Below, piece after piece: positions 11,277 to 22,223 of a DNA stretch of 64,000 nt. Position 1 is the first letter of the stretch. The number at the start of each line of letters is the position of its first letter. Below the pieces are notes generated by a model. That model worked only from the letters and a program-made list of their open reading frames with translations. It had not been told where the DNA came from and did no database searches. Location: positions 1,116,001 to 1,180,000 of the forward strand of contig OY751492.1 of the NCBI GenBank assembly GCA_963565915.1, given 5' to 3'. A program made the translations under genes and the position numbers. Origin of the DNA: Entoloma clypeatum. Its lineage: Eukaryota; Basidiomycota; Agaricomycetes; Agaricales; Entolomataceae.

Positions 11277-12895
11277 CAGTGACTCAAATAATTGTCCAGA
11301 TGTTTGAGCTATTTTGATTGTTTGCTCAATAGCTCCAGGGACAAGACACACAAGACCAAAGTGTTGGTGTATGACAGATGGAGCTACATTGTAGCTATAG
11401 AAATATATAACAATTACATAATTCTAATAAGTTTCCATGGAGATATATACAATTTGATCTGGTAACTCATTCGGACAATTATTTGGGTGACAATCAGAAA
11501 TATCAGAATCTGATGCCAGATGGTTCCTATGACATCAAACCCTTGGCAGATGGTTACTATAGTGATGCTATCATAGATAGTGCCTGATTTCAAGCTATAT
11601 AACCAGAGCTAATATTCTCAGCATTCCACAATTCATCATGCGCCTCATCTCCTCTGCCCAGAAGGAAAACATCATTTCTCTAGCCTCCAACTATCATTCC
11701 ATTCGACATATTGCCTCCAAAGTTGGTGTTGGCAAGTCTACAGTGTCTGAGATCCTTCAGAATCTCCTTCCTACTCGACAAATCCCTTCTGCTGGTCGTC
11801 CTTCAAAGCTTTCTGCTCATGCTCAGTGCTCTATCGTTACACAAATCATCACTGGAAAGGCTGCCAATGCTGTTCAGGCAACAAAACACATCAACACCAT
11901 CATCTCCAATCCAGTCAGCTCACAGACAGTGAGGAATGTTCTCAAGAAACACTCATTCAAAGCTGTTACAAAGAAGAAAAAGCCCTTGCTTACCACAAGG
12001 CATAGGAAGAAGTGTTTGAATTTTGCTTTAAAGCACAAGGACTGGACTGTGAAGGACTGGAAGAGGGTAGTTTGGTCAGATGAAACAAAAATCAACAGGC
12101 TGGGGTCAGATGCAAAGCAGTGGGTGTGGAAACAGGTGGGAGAGGGGCTGATTGAGAGGGAGATCCAGGGAACAGTCAAGTTTGGTGGTGGAAACATCAT
12201 GGTATGGGGGTGTATGAGTTGGAATGGTGTGGGACAACTGGCAGAAGTTGAGGGGAGGATGAATGCTGACCAGTATGTGAACATTCTGGACAACCACTTA
12301 TTGCCTAGCATGGAGGAATGTGAGATTTCTGCAGAGGATCTCATATTCCAGCAGGACAATGACCCCAAGCACACCTCCAACAAGGCCAGAATCTGGATGG
12401 AGAACAATGATATCACTCTTCTGGACTGGCCTCCACAATCTCCAGACCTAAATCCTATTGAACACCTTTGGCAACACATCAAAGTAGAGCTTTGCAAGTT
12501 TCCAACACAGGCCAAGGGAGTTTGGGAGATTTGGGACAGGGTAGCAGAGGTGTGGGACAAAATAGAGCCAGAGGTGTGTCAGAGATTGATAGAAAGTATG
12601 CCTAGAAGAGTGGAAGCAGTAATCAAGGCAAAGGGGGGCCATACCAAGTACTCAAATGACCAGTTTCTGTATTTCTGATACCCACTCAAATAATTGTCCG
12701 GATGAGTTACCAGATCGAATTGTATATATCTCTGTGGGAACTTATTGGAATTACATAATTGTTGAATATTTCTATAGCCACGATGTAGCTCCATCTGCCA
12801 TACACCAACACTTTGGTCTTATGTGCCTTGCCCCTGGAGCTATTGAGCAAACAATCAAAATGGCTCAAACATCCAGACAATTATTTGAGTTACTG
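11277..12895 (+). mobile_element. Tc1/mariner element, copy 1 (complete)
   Basis: 1619 bp between TA dinucleotides (11275-11276 and 12896-12897). The ends are CAGTGACTCAAATAATTG and its inverted match. The terminal inverted repeats are long, about 225 bp, and the right one overlaps the end of the transposase frame. MITE A2 carries the uninterrupted target (GTTCTAGGTCTTTG on the matching strand), which proves insertion at TA. It is nearly identical to copy 2 at 49832-51450. Confidence 0.97.
11638..12678 (+). CDS. Tc1-family DD34E transposase (intact)
   Basis: 346 codons from ATG 11638 to TGA 12676-12678, a normal length for Tc1 transposases, with no break. The N-terminal DNA-binding half has a helix-turn-helix around residues 21-40 (SIRHIASKVGVGKSTVSEIL), then a GRPSK motif at 53-57 like the GRPR hinge. 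The catalytic triad is visible: D148 in WSDETKINR, D240 in QQDNDPKHTS and E275 in DLNPIEHLW, with 34 residues between the second Asp and the Glu. The glycine-rich KFGGGNIMVWGCMSW sits between the first two. The enzyme excises and inserts the element at TA sites. The predicted protein is identical to that of copy 2, so both may be recently active. Expression depends on sequence in the left inverted repeat; a TATATAA-like box lies about 25 bases upstream of the start. Confidence 0.97.
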   Translation: MRLISSAQKENIISLASNYHSIRHIASKVGVGKSTVSEILQNLLPTRQIPSAGRPSKLSAHAQCSIVTQIITGKAANAVQATKHINTIISNPVSSQTVRNVLKKHSFKAVTKKKKPLLTTRHRKKCLNFALKHKDWTVKDWKRVVWSDETKINRLGSDAKQWVWKQVGEGLIEREIQGTVKFGGGNIMVWGCMSWNGVGQLAEVEGRMNADQYVNILDNHLLPSMEECEISAEDLIFQQDNDPKHTSNKARIWMENNDITLLDWPPQSPDLNPIEHLWQHIKVELCKFPTQAKGVWEIWDRVAEVWDKIEPEVCQRLIESMPRRVEAVIKAKGGHTKYSNDQFLYF

Positions 12896-12926
12896 TAGGT
12901 CTTTGAGACTGGACTTCAAAACACTA

Positions 12927-13493
12927 AATGCACTGGGTCACCCTAATGCATGTCTTGTGGTACATCAAGGGGACCTTGGACCTCAAAATCACATATGGCG
13001 GAGAGGGTCACACCGACATCGCCCCAATCAGATATATCAACGCGGACTACGGCAGCGACCTCGACACACACATTGATCATGCGCAGGTCAAGTCTTCATG
13101 CAGGCCGGCGGTCCAACGTCGTGGGGCTTGCAATACCAACAGACCGTTGCCCTCTTGACAACCAAAGCCAAATACATGGCAACATCAAAAGCTGGAAAGC
13201 AAATGGAATGGATGTATTCCTCCATGGACGAAGTGGGTTTTCCCCAGGCAAGGCCGGCCCTACTCTACAACGACAATGTAGGTGCTGTCTCCCTTACAAA
13301 AAATACAAAAGGGAATGTCCGCGTCAAACATATTGACATCCGACACCACTTTATCCGTGATCTTGTCAAAGAAGGAAAGATTACCATCCACCACATCCCC
13401 TCTTCCAAAAACCTTGCCAACATCTTCACAAAACCACTTGGACGCGAGGCTCACTGCCGGGCCTGCATCAGTCTCAGACTATGCGATGCTTGA
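12927..13493 (+). pseudogene. Ty1/copia RNase H remnant
   Basis: C-terminal part of a copia polyprotein in two frames. The first frame reads HVLWYIKGTLDLKITYGG and INADYGSDLDT, matching the end of reverse transcriptase and the first RNase H Asp region. The second (from about 13098) reads ALLTTKAKYMATSKAGKQ, then LLYNDNVGAVSLTKN with the DN motif, HIDIRHHFIRDLVKEGKI, and NLANIFTKPLG to the stop at 13491-13493. There is a frameshift near 13095, and in the conserved S/TEAEY the Glu is replaced (TTKAKY). The 5' part is missing, because MITE A1 abuts it. It is followed by a purine tract and a probable LTR. Confidence 0.85.
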
Positions 13494-13516
13494 TGGGTTT
13501 GTCAAGCCAGGGGGAG

Positions 13517-14401
13517 TGTTAGAGTTTTTTGGCTCATCGTCCCCATCAAACATCAGCTACAAACCACGACTTCCTTTTGTGGACACGCTTGGTGCACCCA
13601 TCAATTATACCAACATGCAACGTACATTTTACTTCTTTGTTCACTAAATTCTTTGTAAAAGTTGTGTTTTCTTGTTCTCATAAACTTTCGCAGACACGAC
13701 CCCTTTTGCAGGCACGAAAGTGATTGCAAAAGTTCTCCTTTTGGGATGCACTTTTCCAATGCCAAAATTAAACTATTGCAATGCTTATTCTTTTTGCCAA
13801 AAATATTCCTTCGCTGTGAGAATAGCAAGCCTGAAAGAGTTTTTGAAGCCACTCAAGAAAACACAACTTTTACAAAGAATTTGATGAACAAAAAAGTCAA
13901 AATTTCAAAACAGCAAAGCTAGACAGAAAAGGATTTTTTTCAGGACTTCATTCTCCATCAACTTTCTCTGGTGAGAATGATCAATATTTGCATTGTCGAA
14001 TTTTTTTGTTCCTCAAGTATCACAGTTGATGAGAAATGCCTCGACAAAGTCGATGTTTTGCCATGTGTTTCACATCTGTCAAACATTTTCATTCTTCGCC
14101 CCCAAAGTCCCCTCTACAAATTATTACTTCGCAAACCCTTTATCAATCTCATTTGCAAAGGCTAAATTTTGAATCCTGTGCTGTGTCAGTTGTCCTGTGA
14201 TCTGGACATCTGAGGTGAGCCTAGTTTATTTTACCTCATCTCATTTTCCCTTACTCAAGTACCTCTTAGTTACACATTTACAGGTACTTGAATACAATCT
14301 TAGTTGTCCTGTGATCCGGACATCTGAGTTACACATTTACACCTTGTTGATCCGGTGTCTCAACGAGGCGAAACTGACTTGAAACCATCAAACCCTCAAC
14401 A
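13517..14401 (+). repeat. Probable 3' LTR of the copia remnant
   Basis: The copia remnant ends in a purine tract (CCAGGGGGAG), after which TGTTAGAG starts, as expected for polypurine tract plus LTR. A compatible inverted end, CCCTCAACA, occurs at 14393-14401. Inside are two copies of a short segment, CCTGTGATCNGGACATCTGAG (near 14190 and 14306). The 5' LTR is missing, so the right border is inferred only from terminal symmetry. Confidence 0.45.
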
Positions 14402-14500
14402 CCAGCATTAAACCTTTGCATAATACTGAGCATCCAGTGTTAATTCTCCAAGTCCCTCATAGCTGGTCAGTATTTGTTTGTCATTGGCTTTGCTTGGCTA
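14402..14500. other. Unassigned spacer
   Basis: About 100 bases with no visible feature between the probable copia LTR and the first block of the CCTTTCCTGCCATCAAT repeat. Confidence 0.3.
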
Positions 14501-14539
14501 CTCCCATGCATCACTGCAGCCATCAATAGCATTCAGAAC

Positions 14540-14625
14540 CCTTTCCACACCATCGCAGCGCCTCCAGGACCCTTTCCTGCCATCAATGATGCTTGGCTCC
14601 ACCTTCCTGCTGAAACGAAGGAAGT
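14540..14625 (+). repeat. Degenerate tandem repeat, first block
   Basis: Contains two units with the core CCCTTTCCTGCCATCAAT or a variant, flanked by GCTTGGCTCCACC. The same core occurs many times at 15890-16330, so this looks like the left part of one array that was later split. Confidence 0.6.
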
Positions 14626-15885
14626 GAGTCTGGGGATGAGCGCGAGCGATATCTCTATCACACACACAAACACCAAACACAACAACAAAGACCAAACGAG
14701 TCTCGCAATGCGTACTTCTCAATCAATATAGTTCGGGGTGATGAGTGGGATCACTCAGGATGTGACTCTTCCAAACAACAATTGAATAACTCGTTTAGCG
14801 ATGGCTCAATAGGTCTCGAACAAGACTTAGAGATAGTTCTCAATAGATAATAAACCGAGGTTTGTGATTTCCTAACCAGCAAGACTTCGCAAACACGATC
14901 TCGAACACGACAATGACCAATATGACCGATAGATAACACGATTTGACGATTGACAAGTTCTCGAACACACAACACACAATTGCAACTGACTTCCGATGCA
15001 AACCAAACGATCTCGAGGCTTCAATGATACTCGCGAACGACAACAGATGCACAAGACAAATGCTATCAATTCTGGGGCACAATCTAACCTAACCTATCTA
15101 CGACGAAACTATGAGACTTTATACATGAGCTGCAATAAATATAGAAAAGGGATGCATGTGGTCTCGCTAAGGGGTATCCAGTCAAGTAAGCCTTCGCTAG
15201 AGACGTCGTGATGTGTCCATGTGGTTGACAATGCGACAGGTACGTTCTTTTCTCCATATTCTACCTCTATCATGCTTGTGAGGACACTAGGTCTATTGAT
15301 ACACCTCGCGACGATGCCAATGAGTTACTGCGAGGTATCAGATGCTTTGATTAAGGGTCATCTCAGTAAGCAACCAATCAACAACCGATCCATATCAATA
15401 TGTCTGCCATGTAATGCACATTGATCGCGGTGTATCAAACCCGATCTCGGTCTGTTCAATCCGATGTCATTGGCTATTCCCCATATGGACCATTTGGACG
15501 CGAAGCGAGGCGCACATTTGCCAAGCCTCTCGCGAGAATGTCTCCAGTCAAGCCCTCGATGTATAGTAGATAGTGCTAGTGTCATCGATAAATCCAATAT
15601 AATCAATCTCCTTGTTTCGCGCTTTGTTTTGAGAGGTGCTTGATAGTCTTATCTATCTGGTGAGACGATCCCATGGCTCTCGAGTATCATAGATAAGCCC
15701 ATAGTGGTGACCAGCGCTATGTCCTACATTGCCATGGTCTCTAAATGCTTTAAAATGTCTCTCTAACGTCGCCACTAAGTCCTCAGAATCGGAGCTCATC
15801 TAGGACTCTCTATATCCCTTAGAGATAGTGTGAAATGATGCAAAATGCGAAGATTTAGGCCTAGACGCATCACAGCCCTATCACT
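14626..15885. other. 1.26-kb segment splitting a repeat array, unassigned
   Basis: Rich in TCTCGA/TCGCGA-type motifs and unlike its surroundings. Short frames only (up to 85 codons). It sits between two blocks of the CCTTTCCTGCCATCAAT repeat, as an insertion would. A TATAAATATAG-like stretch occurs near 15138 and dispersed GATAGATAA motifs near 14830-14940. I find no clear terminal repeats or target duplication. It could be a solo LTR of another family or a non-autonomous element. Confidence 0.3.
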
Positions 15886-15887
15886 GC

Positions 15888-16330
15888 CCATTGCAGCGCC
15901 TCCAGGACCCTTTCCTGCCATCAATAATGCCTTCCTGCATGATCAACGTCCATCCAAGACCCTTTCCTGCCCTCAATGTTGCTCGGCTCCACCCTCCCCC
16001 CATCAAAACACCTCCAGAACCCTTTCATGCCATTGCCAATGCTTGGCTGCACCCTCCCCCCCATCAAAACACCTCCAGAACCCTTTCCTGCCATCAATAA
16101 TGCTCTCCCACATGATCAACATCCGTCCAGGACCCTATCCTGCCATCAACATCGCGACAGATGCCTTTCCTTTCTCAGCATTATCCCACACCCTCCCATG
16201 CCTTTCCTGCTGTCAATAATGCCCCATCAATGTTGGTCCAGGACCAAGAGCTTTCCTCCCATCAATGCTGCGACAGATGCCTTCCATTCCCACACCCCTC
16301 CTGAACCCTTTCACGTGGCAGGCTCTCAAT
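15888..16330 (+). repeat. Degenerate tandem repeat, main block
   Basis: Roughly eight diverged units of 50-60 bases built around CCAGAACCCTTTCCTGCCAT and CATCAATAATGC or CATCAATGTTGC, often with TTGGCTCCACCCTCCCCC. Frames crossing it translate to Pro/His-rich filler and are not counted as genes. Confidence 0.7.
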
Positions 16331-16650
16331 GACTCATTGATTCATCATAAGATTCTCCCATCTCCGTTTGGACTTTCTCCCTCATTAAGTAATCAGGTCC
16401 CCGGTTTGTGCTTGATGCCAGCACATCGCGTTCATCGCATTCAGGCAATGTACAAATGACCAATATAGCAAGATTTTTTGACATCTAAGGAGGCTCGTGG
16501 CAAACACTGATGATAATTATAGTATATGTATAACAATAAGACCCTGTCCTTGAAGTTTATTTGTAATTCCCTTGAGTTGAGCCAGTGTCGCCGGTGGGGG
16601 GCATCTCTTCTGTTGTACTGTCAGAACCCTGTGCGACGGTAGACATAGCC

Positions 16651-18210
16651 TCATTCGTGGGACCCCCCCTCCCCCCTGGCCATGTTCTCCCTTCCCTCAT
16701 CACCATCACTTTGGCCTTCAGGCTGGCGTTTGTGAGACGTGCCCCTCGTTCTGCCCTCGGCAGAATGATCACTATCGCCTTGATCAGATGCCTGGTCATG
16801 GCGCTCCTTCGACATCTTCTTGTGTTTTCTCGCATGGGCATTAGACTCGGCATCAGAAAATTTGTGCTTGCCTTCAGAAACATCGCTGCTTTGCTTATGG
16901 TGTCGATATCTCTTCTTCCCCTTGTTGGAACGGGTGCGTTGGTGATGAGGTTCAGAAGTTGTGCCATTTTTAACACTTGCACTCCATTCAGACTCCATCT
17001 TCTTGAATTCAGTGTCTGTCAGCACTCTCCAGAATACTTTACCTGATTCCCACTTTCACAGAAGGGATTCCAGGGCTGGAAGACTGGATAAAACATTACT
17101 CAGGTTCTTGAATGGCATGTCATCAGGCCAGCCCTTGATGACCACACGATGCTGAGTGACAACATTTTGCCAGTAGTGCGTCCAGTGCATTGTTACAGTA
17201 GTATTGTTGACAATCTTCCCTGAGAGGACATCAGGTACACTGAATGGGAATAGTCAAGAAAAGCATACTTAATCCATCCATGATGATAGCACGAATTTTC
17301 ACGCGCACATTGGAGACATGTTGCTTGTGATTGGTTGCAGCTCCTAAGATCAGAATGAAGTCACGGTTTAGTATGTACGTGAATATGGGAAGGGAAGGGT
17401 ATTCAATACCTTTGAGGCCTTGGACCGCGAAACCTTCCATTTTTCCAATGAAGTCCATGTCATCTATCTTAAGAACTTCATTGACAAAGTGCTCAACTCC
17501 CTCAGTTGCATATGAGGTACCGTGCATGGGGAGGTCAGTGGTGCCGCGATAAACATATATAATGCTCTCTACACCAGTGCGCGCTCGCAGGTTGTCCAAC
17601 TGATCAAGAAAATTTCACCGTACTACCCGTGCATCTTAGAAACTGCAAAAAAAAATACCTTGTTGGTAATCGACTGGAAAGTGTGAGTACAATCATTTAT
17701 TCTCGACTTGGTAGAGATTTGGCGGCCAGTCTCTTTGGTTGTCTTATGCTCGTTGAACTCTTCAAGTATCAAATCCTTTTCCTCTTTCGTCAATTTGTCA
17801 TATGTGGCGGCGAATGCCTGTGAGACATAAGGGAGGTATTGCTTTTCACGCGACGGTGAGGCATCTAGCCAGTCTTATTAGAACTTTGATATTGGAAACA
17901 GATGAGAAAAATAGTTACTCTCATCAGCGTGGCAATCCATGCCCTTCTTCCACATGAATGCATTCCAATGGCTATTCTTGATGTGCTTTCCATGGGACAA
18001 CACACGCCCCATGTGGAGCTGGCTCTGAACGTGGTGTATACTCTTCTTATGGGTCATTGTGATGTCTTGGGTCACTTCATCAATTTGCGCCCATGCTTGG
18101 TCAAGACTTGATGAGCCGCCTCTCTCTGCCTGCCAGTAATGACTGTGCGAGCTTCCTTGGACAGACAGATCTGCACATATTTTCAACCAAGGGACTGGGT
18201 ACGATGACAC
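16651..18210 (-). pseudogene. Dispersed basidiomycete family with HMG-box-like segment, C-terminal part, broken
   Basis: An intron-rich minus-strand gene. Exons read, from 5' to 3': AQIDEVTQDITMTHKKS and HWNAFMWKKG (18210-17900); YLPYVSQAFAATYDKLTKEE then ILEEFNEHKTTKETGRQ (17835-17700); LDNLRARTGVESIIYVYRGT and ATEGVEHFVNEVLKIDDMDF (17599-17420); HRVVIKGWPDDMPFKNLSN (about 17150); and a charged Lys/Ser/His-rich tail ending at 16651. The WNAF...LTKEEKDLILEEF layout resembles an HMG-box helix pattern, so DNA binding is possible, but that is inference. I recall this arrangement from many unannotated Agaricomycete proteins and know no function. A TGA at 17056-17058 (minus strand) interrupts ALESLL-KWESG, where the family has Arg. 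It is probably a pseudogene. Confidence 0.55.
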
Positions 18211-18855
18211 CCAGCATGGGTAGTTTGGTGAGAAAGTGCTGGCATGGTTAGACCACAGAGCGTCAGATTTCGGTCATTTAGTACTTAGCTATTTCTTGTG
18301 GTATATACTTTGATGTCAATCACTGAAAGAGAATAGCATGGATCGCGCAAGAGAGAGCTGGATCTCCGAATGTGGAGCTCAGGAGATGCACCCAATTATT
18401 TTTCCGACCAGCCCTGGTATCACTGATTGAGTGTCTGGATTAACATCCCAATAGTTGTATATTGGACCATGCAGCTCAGGGAATGCACCTGATCATTTTT
18501 TTGGACCAACCCTGGTATCAAGAAAAGTTCAGCCTACATATGGCTATATCGGAGAAAAGTGTCATTACTGAATGGCCGCTATGCAGGTTCACACATATTA
18601 GCTGGAATAGAGCAATGGTGCCACATCTCTTTGAAGAAGCTATTTAGGGAGTAACCAAATAAGCCAAAAGGGTCGCCAGAAACAGCACAAGAATGGCCTT
18701 GATTATTGCATGGCAAAACACCAGACAAGGCTATCAAAATATGCTTTCCATCAAACCTGGTTTAAATTGGAGACAAATTGAAGACTCTACCTGGCGAACT
18801 GTGGCGCCGCCGCTATACAAGTGGAGCTCTTCACCCTGGTCTTTTTGACTTTGAT
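18211..18855. other. Intergenic or intronic stretch, no gene seen
   Basis: No supported reading frame. It contains the ~50-bp direct repeat listed separately. It could be introns or decayed exons of one minus-strand gene running from 20280 to 16651, but I cannot join the exons. Confidence 0.4.
18373..18520 (+). repeat. Imperfect ~50-bp direct repeat
   Basis: Two copies of a segment containing AGCTCAGGNNATGCACC and ending CCTGGTATCA, about 100 bases apart (around 18373-18421 and 18473-18521), with several substitutions. Probably a local duplication. Confidence 0.6.
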
Positions 18856-20280
18856 TTATCTGTGTGCAAAGATATCAATACATGAAAAATTGACACCAAG
18901 ACAGCTTACCAGGTTATTGTGCCTATTTCTTGGGGCAAGATCCCTATGAAGAGCTTTTGCAAGGACCAATGCTTCATTGGGAGAGAGACCCCACTCTGCA
19001 GAAGTGAGTACCATTTCCCACTTTGTGTTGCGAGTGGTCGCAACAAGAGCGCAAAGATGTGTGATAATAGTGTCATTGAGATTGAGGTCATCGAGGGCCC
19101 CATCAGTATTCTCACCAAGACTGATGATCGCGAAGCAGTCGGTTCTGCTAGAACTTAAATCTGAAAACATAGGAGCGGGAATGAGATTACCGCTCAACAA
19201 AATGCACATGGCTAGGGATGTCTGTGGCACCTCAACTGGGATGAACCTGAAGGCGGAGATGTCAGTTGTTCAGGGGCTGGTGAGGTTCCTGGCTGACTGA
19301 GCAGATGCTGCTCAACGGCCTCCGCAATAGTACTAGCTTCATTCCAAAATTTGTCTCCATGTTCAGACACATCTGGACTGTCGGCCATAGCTGAAAAATC
19401 TTCTGAGCTATCCTCTATTAGTATGATAGAGGAACAACGAGGTTTGTTTGGCGTAGCATGCCAGCATTTGAATTGCCAATGAGTCCCTGTGTTGGCTGGC
19501 AGTGGAGGAAGTTGGCCACCATCGACAGGAATAAGTTGTGGAATGTTAGCTTGGTGCAAGCCGAGAATTAGGGATAGGCAAAAAAGTCCCGATATACGGG
19601 GTATAGCTGCATGAGGTATGACACCATCAGCATTGGCATGAGCTTTGAGATGACATAGATATGGCATAAGGAAATCCTTGCCAAAGGTTTGGGCAAGGAT
19701 GGCAAGGTCAGACTTCACCTGGTCGCTGCCTTCGGCAACTTCGTGGGGGGTAAAGTACATATTGACAACAAGATCCTTCACACACATTGTTTCGTTGATC
19801 TGGTAACCAGGAGCTCTCATGAGTAGGGTGAGCCCACCGTCAATGCGATCCTGGGATGTTACCTCGAAGGAGGAGCCAATGTTAGTGTCTGTATGTAGCA
19901 TTGGAACCTACTGCGTCAAATACATCCTTCACCGGATCATTGAGAAGAGCATGGACTCTGAAAATGTCTTCCATAGAGCCATTTCCCCTGGAATGAGCAG
20001 GGAAGTAAGATGGGTGGAGACCAGCAGGTTGTTGAGTGGATAGCTGCTCCTTGGTTTGCTCTGCATGTACTCCACTATGAGATATGGCTCATGCAGCTGC
20101 TGTGTGTTGCCATTGAGTGAAGTTCTTGGACAGCCATTCTGCAACATAGTCGAGAGCATTGGGTGAGTAAATGGGGCGAGTTTCTGAAAGCATACAAGCA
20201 TGATTGAGAAGACCGTGATCAAGGATTGAGATTGATTGATTTGAAAAGTTCGAGTTGTTTGTCATAACCATGCAATTCAT
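18856..20280 (-). pseudogene. Unrecognised intron-rich minus-strand coding region
   Basis: Consecutive open pieces on the minus strand suggest a broken or intron-rich gene: 20280-20089 (NALDYVAEWLSKNFTQWQHT), 20110-19929 (EPYLIVEYMQSKPRSSYPLN), 19901-19212 (229 codons, with VNMYFTPHEVAEGSDQVKSD and FLMPYLCHLKAHANADG, then an acidic Ser-rich tail) and 19230-18856 (GALDDLNLNDTIITHLCALV and ALHRDLAPRN). I do not recognise the protein. It lies just upstream of, and on the same strand as, the HMG-like family remnant and could be its N-terminal half. No membrane segment or signal peptide is evident. Confidence 0.35.
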
Positions 20281-20461
20281 ACATCCAACACATCCAATGA
20301 CTCCGACGTTTTATCTGGTCCGACATCCAACGATCTTCATAATAGTACTTATTGACATCTCTACTAGTTAACATTCTAATTATGCTGACAAGTAGACATC
20401 TTGATGTTGATTTTGCATTTGCTCCTCTCCATACTCTGATTGCTCCAATGAGTAACTCTGA

Positions 20462-21994
20462 CATCCACATGAAAGCCCCTCTCCGCCTCCCCCAGGCTGG
20501 CCGGCTCGTCATTCACATGTCATTGTGTCTGATGATGAGTCTCTCCCCCTGTGTCCAAGTGCGCTGCCTTGTGATCTGCTTTATGTTTATGCTGATGGCC
20601 CCTTCCAGGATAGCACTTCCAAAAGGTTCCCAAATCGGCCTCGAGGACCTTGATGCCAATGATGGCAAAAAACATGAGTGTGTCATTGTATTTATGTGTC
20701 TATCTCTGTTGACCACGGCTTCCAGGGTGGATGACATTGAGGAGACCCGTTCGCTTGTTCGACCTTCACAAAGAGATGATACGATTGGCTCTGGGTTCTT
20801 TATTCTGTGATATCTTTTGTTCCCTCATATTTGACACATTTCAGCAGGTGTGAAGAGTCCCCCTCTGTTGATGCCTCTCCTGATAAAGATGGTCCCAAAG
20901 ACAGACATACAGTGATTCTGTCCGAACTTCAGAACAAGATCCTTGCCGATGCTGGCCATTACATGCATCTACCTCCTCTTGGGTGTGACCCTATCTTTCG
21001 CCGACCTTAAAGCCTTGTCACTTACCATCGGTGTAGCCCCGCATGCATTGTCATGGGCTTCCAGATGGTCCAGTCTGGGTCAGATGTAGAACAGGCCATT
21101 GCAAACTTTGATCTGGTTGCTGAGCATCTTTTGGAGATGGAACAATTGTGTGTGACCTCGCTAACTGCTCGACAATTGTCTGACCTTTTATACAGGGCCC
21201 TTGTAGTTGCTCTAGGGTTTACTCAGTCCGGCCAGTTCATCAACACCGCTTGTGCGGCGCCATCACTCCTCCAGTATGATAACGAGAAGATGAAGTGTGT
21301 GGGAAAGAACCAGGTTGCTATCGGAATCATGGTGGGGGTGATTTTGGAGTGTGATATCATCACGCCAGACATGACGGGCAACCCACGTTTTCCATATCTC
21401 GTGAAATTTGTGACAATACTCCCATTCCCCCAAGAGATACGCTGGGATATGATGGTATGGGGCCAAGTTATGGGGTTCACATCAATCCAAGGCACTTTGT
21501 CAGAAAAGGGAGTTCACTTTCAGAGTCTGCCTGCTGGCAAAGGTATTCCTGGCAACAATTCTGGTGTGGTTGATTACCTTCTCATGACCGCAACACACTT
21601 CTTAATCTCTCTTCTCACCAGGCAGTAGTTTGGCCCCTTCCACCCCACACCGTCCCAAATCATGTTTCAGCAGTACCGTGAAGTCTGCAGTCAAATTGAA
21701 GCTTCCCGCCAATTCGTCATTCCTGGTCCAAAGGAACTTTGAGGATGACAGTATGCTATCTCGCAACTGTTTTTTCCCTCCTTTGACTCCCTATTTTTAG
21801 ATCCAATTTTTGGTGGGAGGGCTATAGCTGATCAGCCAGCTTTTGCATTCACCAAAAATGACTTTGAGCACATCCACAGCTTCCCGCACTACAGGGGTCC
21901 TGATGGCCTGCTTGCAGATCTTCCTGAAGATGTAGTCATTGCTTTGGGCTATACCCTGCATACTTATGCATCCAAGGTGGACCGTTCCAAGAAG
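20462..21994 (+). pseudogene. UF1 copy 1, function unknown, truncated by element B
   Basis: An unknown gene shared with the inverted copy at 52372-55940 at close to 98% by eye. The exon-like pieces read: SHVIVSDDESLPLCPSALPC (near 20510); EESPSVDASPDKDGPKDRH then ILADAGHYMHLPPLGCDPI (20850-20998); and one long frame 21053-21628 (191 codons) with ARQLSDLLYRALVVALGFTQ, VAIGIMVGVILECDIITPDM and FPQEIRWDMMVWGQVMGFTS. A final exon holds FAFTKNDFEHIHSFPHYRGP and ALGYTLHTYASKVDRS (21800-21990). Short GT-AG introns separate them. Copy 2 continues past YASKVDRSNFQEVPRH; here the frame is cut at 21994 by the terminus of element B and also lacks 7 bases just before it. No enzyme motif is visible. Confidence 0.5.
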
Positions 21995-22223
21995 TAGTGA
22001 TTGAAAGTTCGGTTTGGTCTCGTTTTTGACCCCTGAAAAGCAAGGACCAAGGACCACACCGGTCTCAATTTTACATAGTCACCTTGGAAAACCGGACCAG
22101 TCCATGTATTCAGGTCTGATGAGACTGGACCAGTTTAAACCGGTCCAGACTCATAATATGTACTGTACTAGGCTATGAGTGTGCTACTGGACGGTGCATG
22201 CGCGTATCATCTGAGTCTCGCCG

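Larger units (their letters stand above)
10806..12926 (-). mobile_element. MITE A1 (hAT-type, non-autonomous), split by Tc1 copy 1
   Basis: Without the Tc1 insertion the element is 500 bp. It is the reverse orientation of MITE A2 (24960-25455). Its ends are TAGTGTTCGAAAGTCCAG on the left and ...GACTTCAAAACACTA on the right. The interior is packed with CCAGTC/GACTGG motifs. The flanking 8-mers differ (GGATGGGA versus AATGCACT), so the two flanks are probably not the original ones. It has no coding capacity of its own. Confidence 0.85.

Noticed and set aside
11874..12560. Minus-strand 228-codon frame opposite the Tc1 transposase (and its twin at 50429-51115)
   Set aside because: It is the antisense shadow of the conserved transposase and has no independent support.
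15845..16332. Plus-strand frames of 118-124 codons at 15.8-16.3 kb
   Set aside because: They translate the CCTTTCCTGCCATCAAT repeat in two frames and have no non-repeat content.
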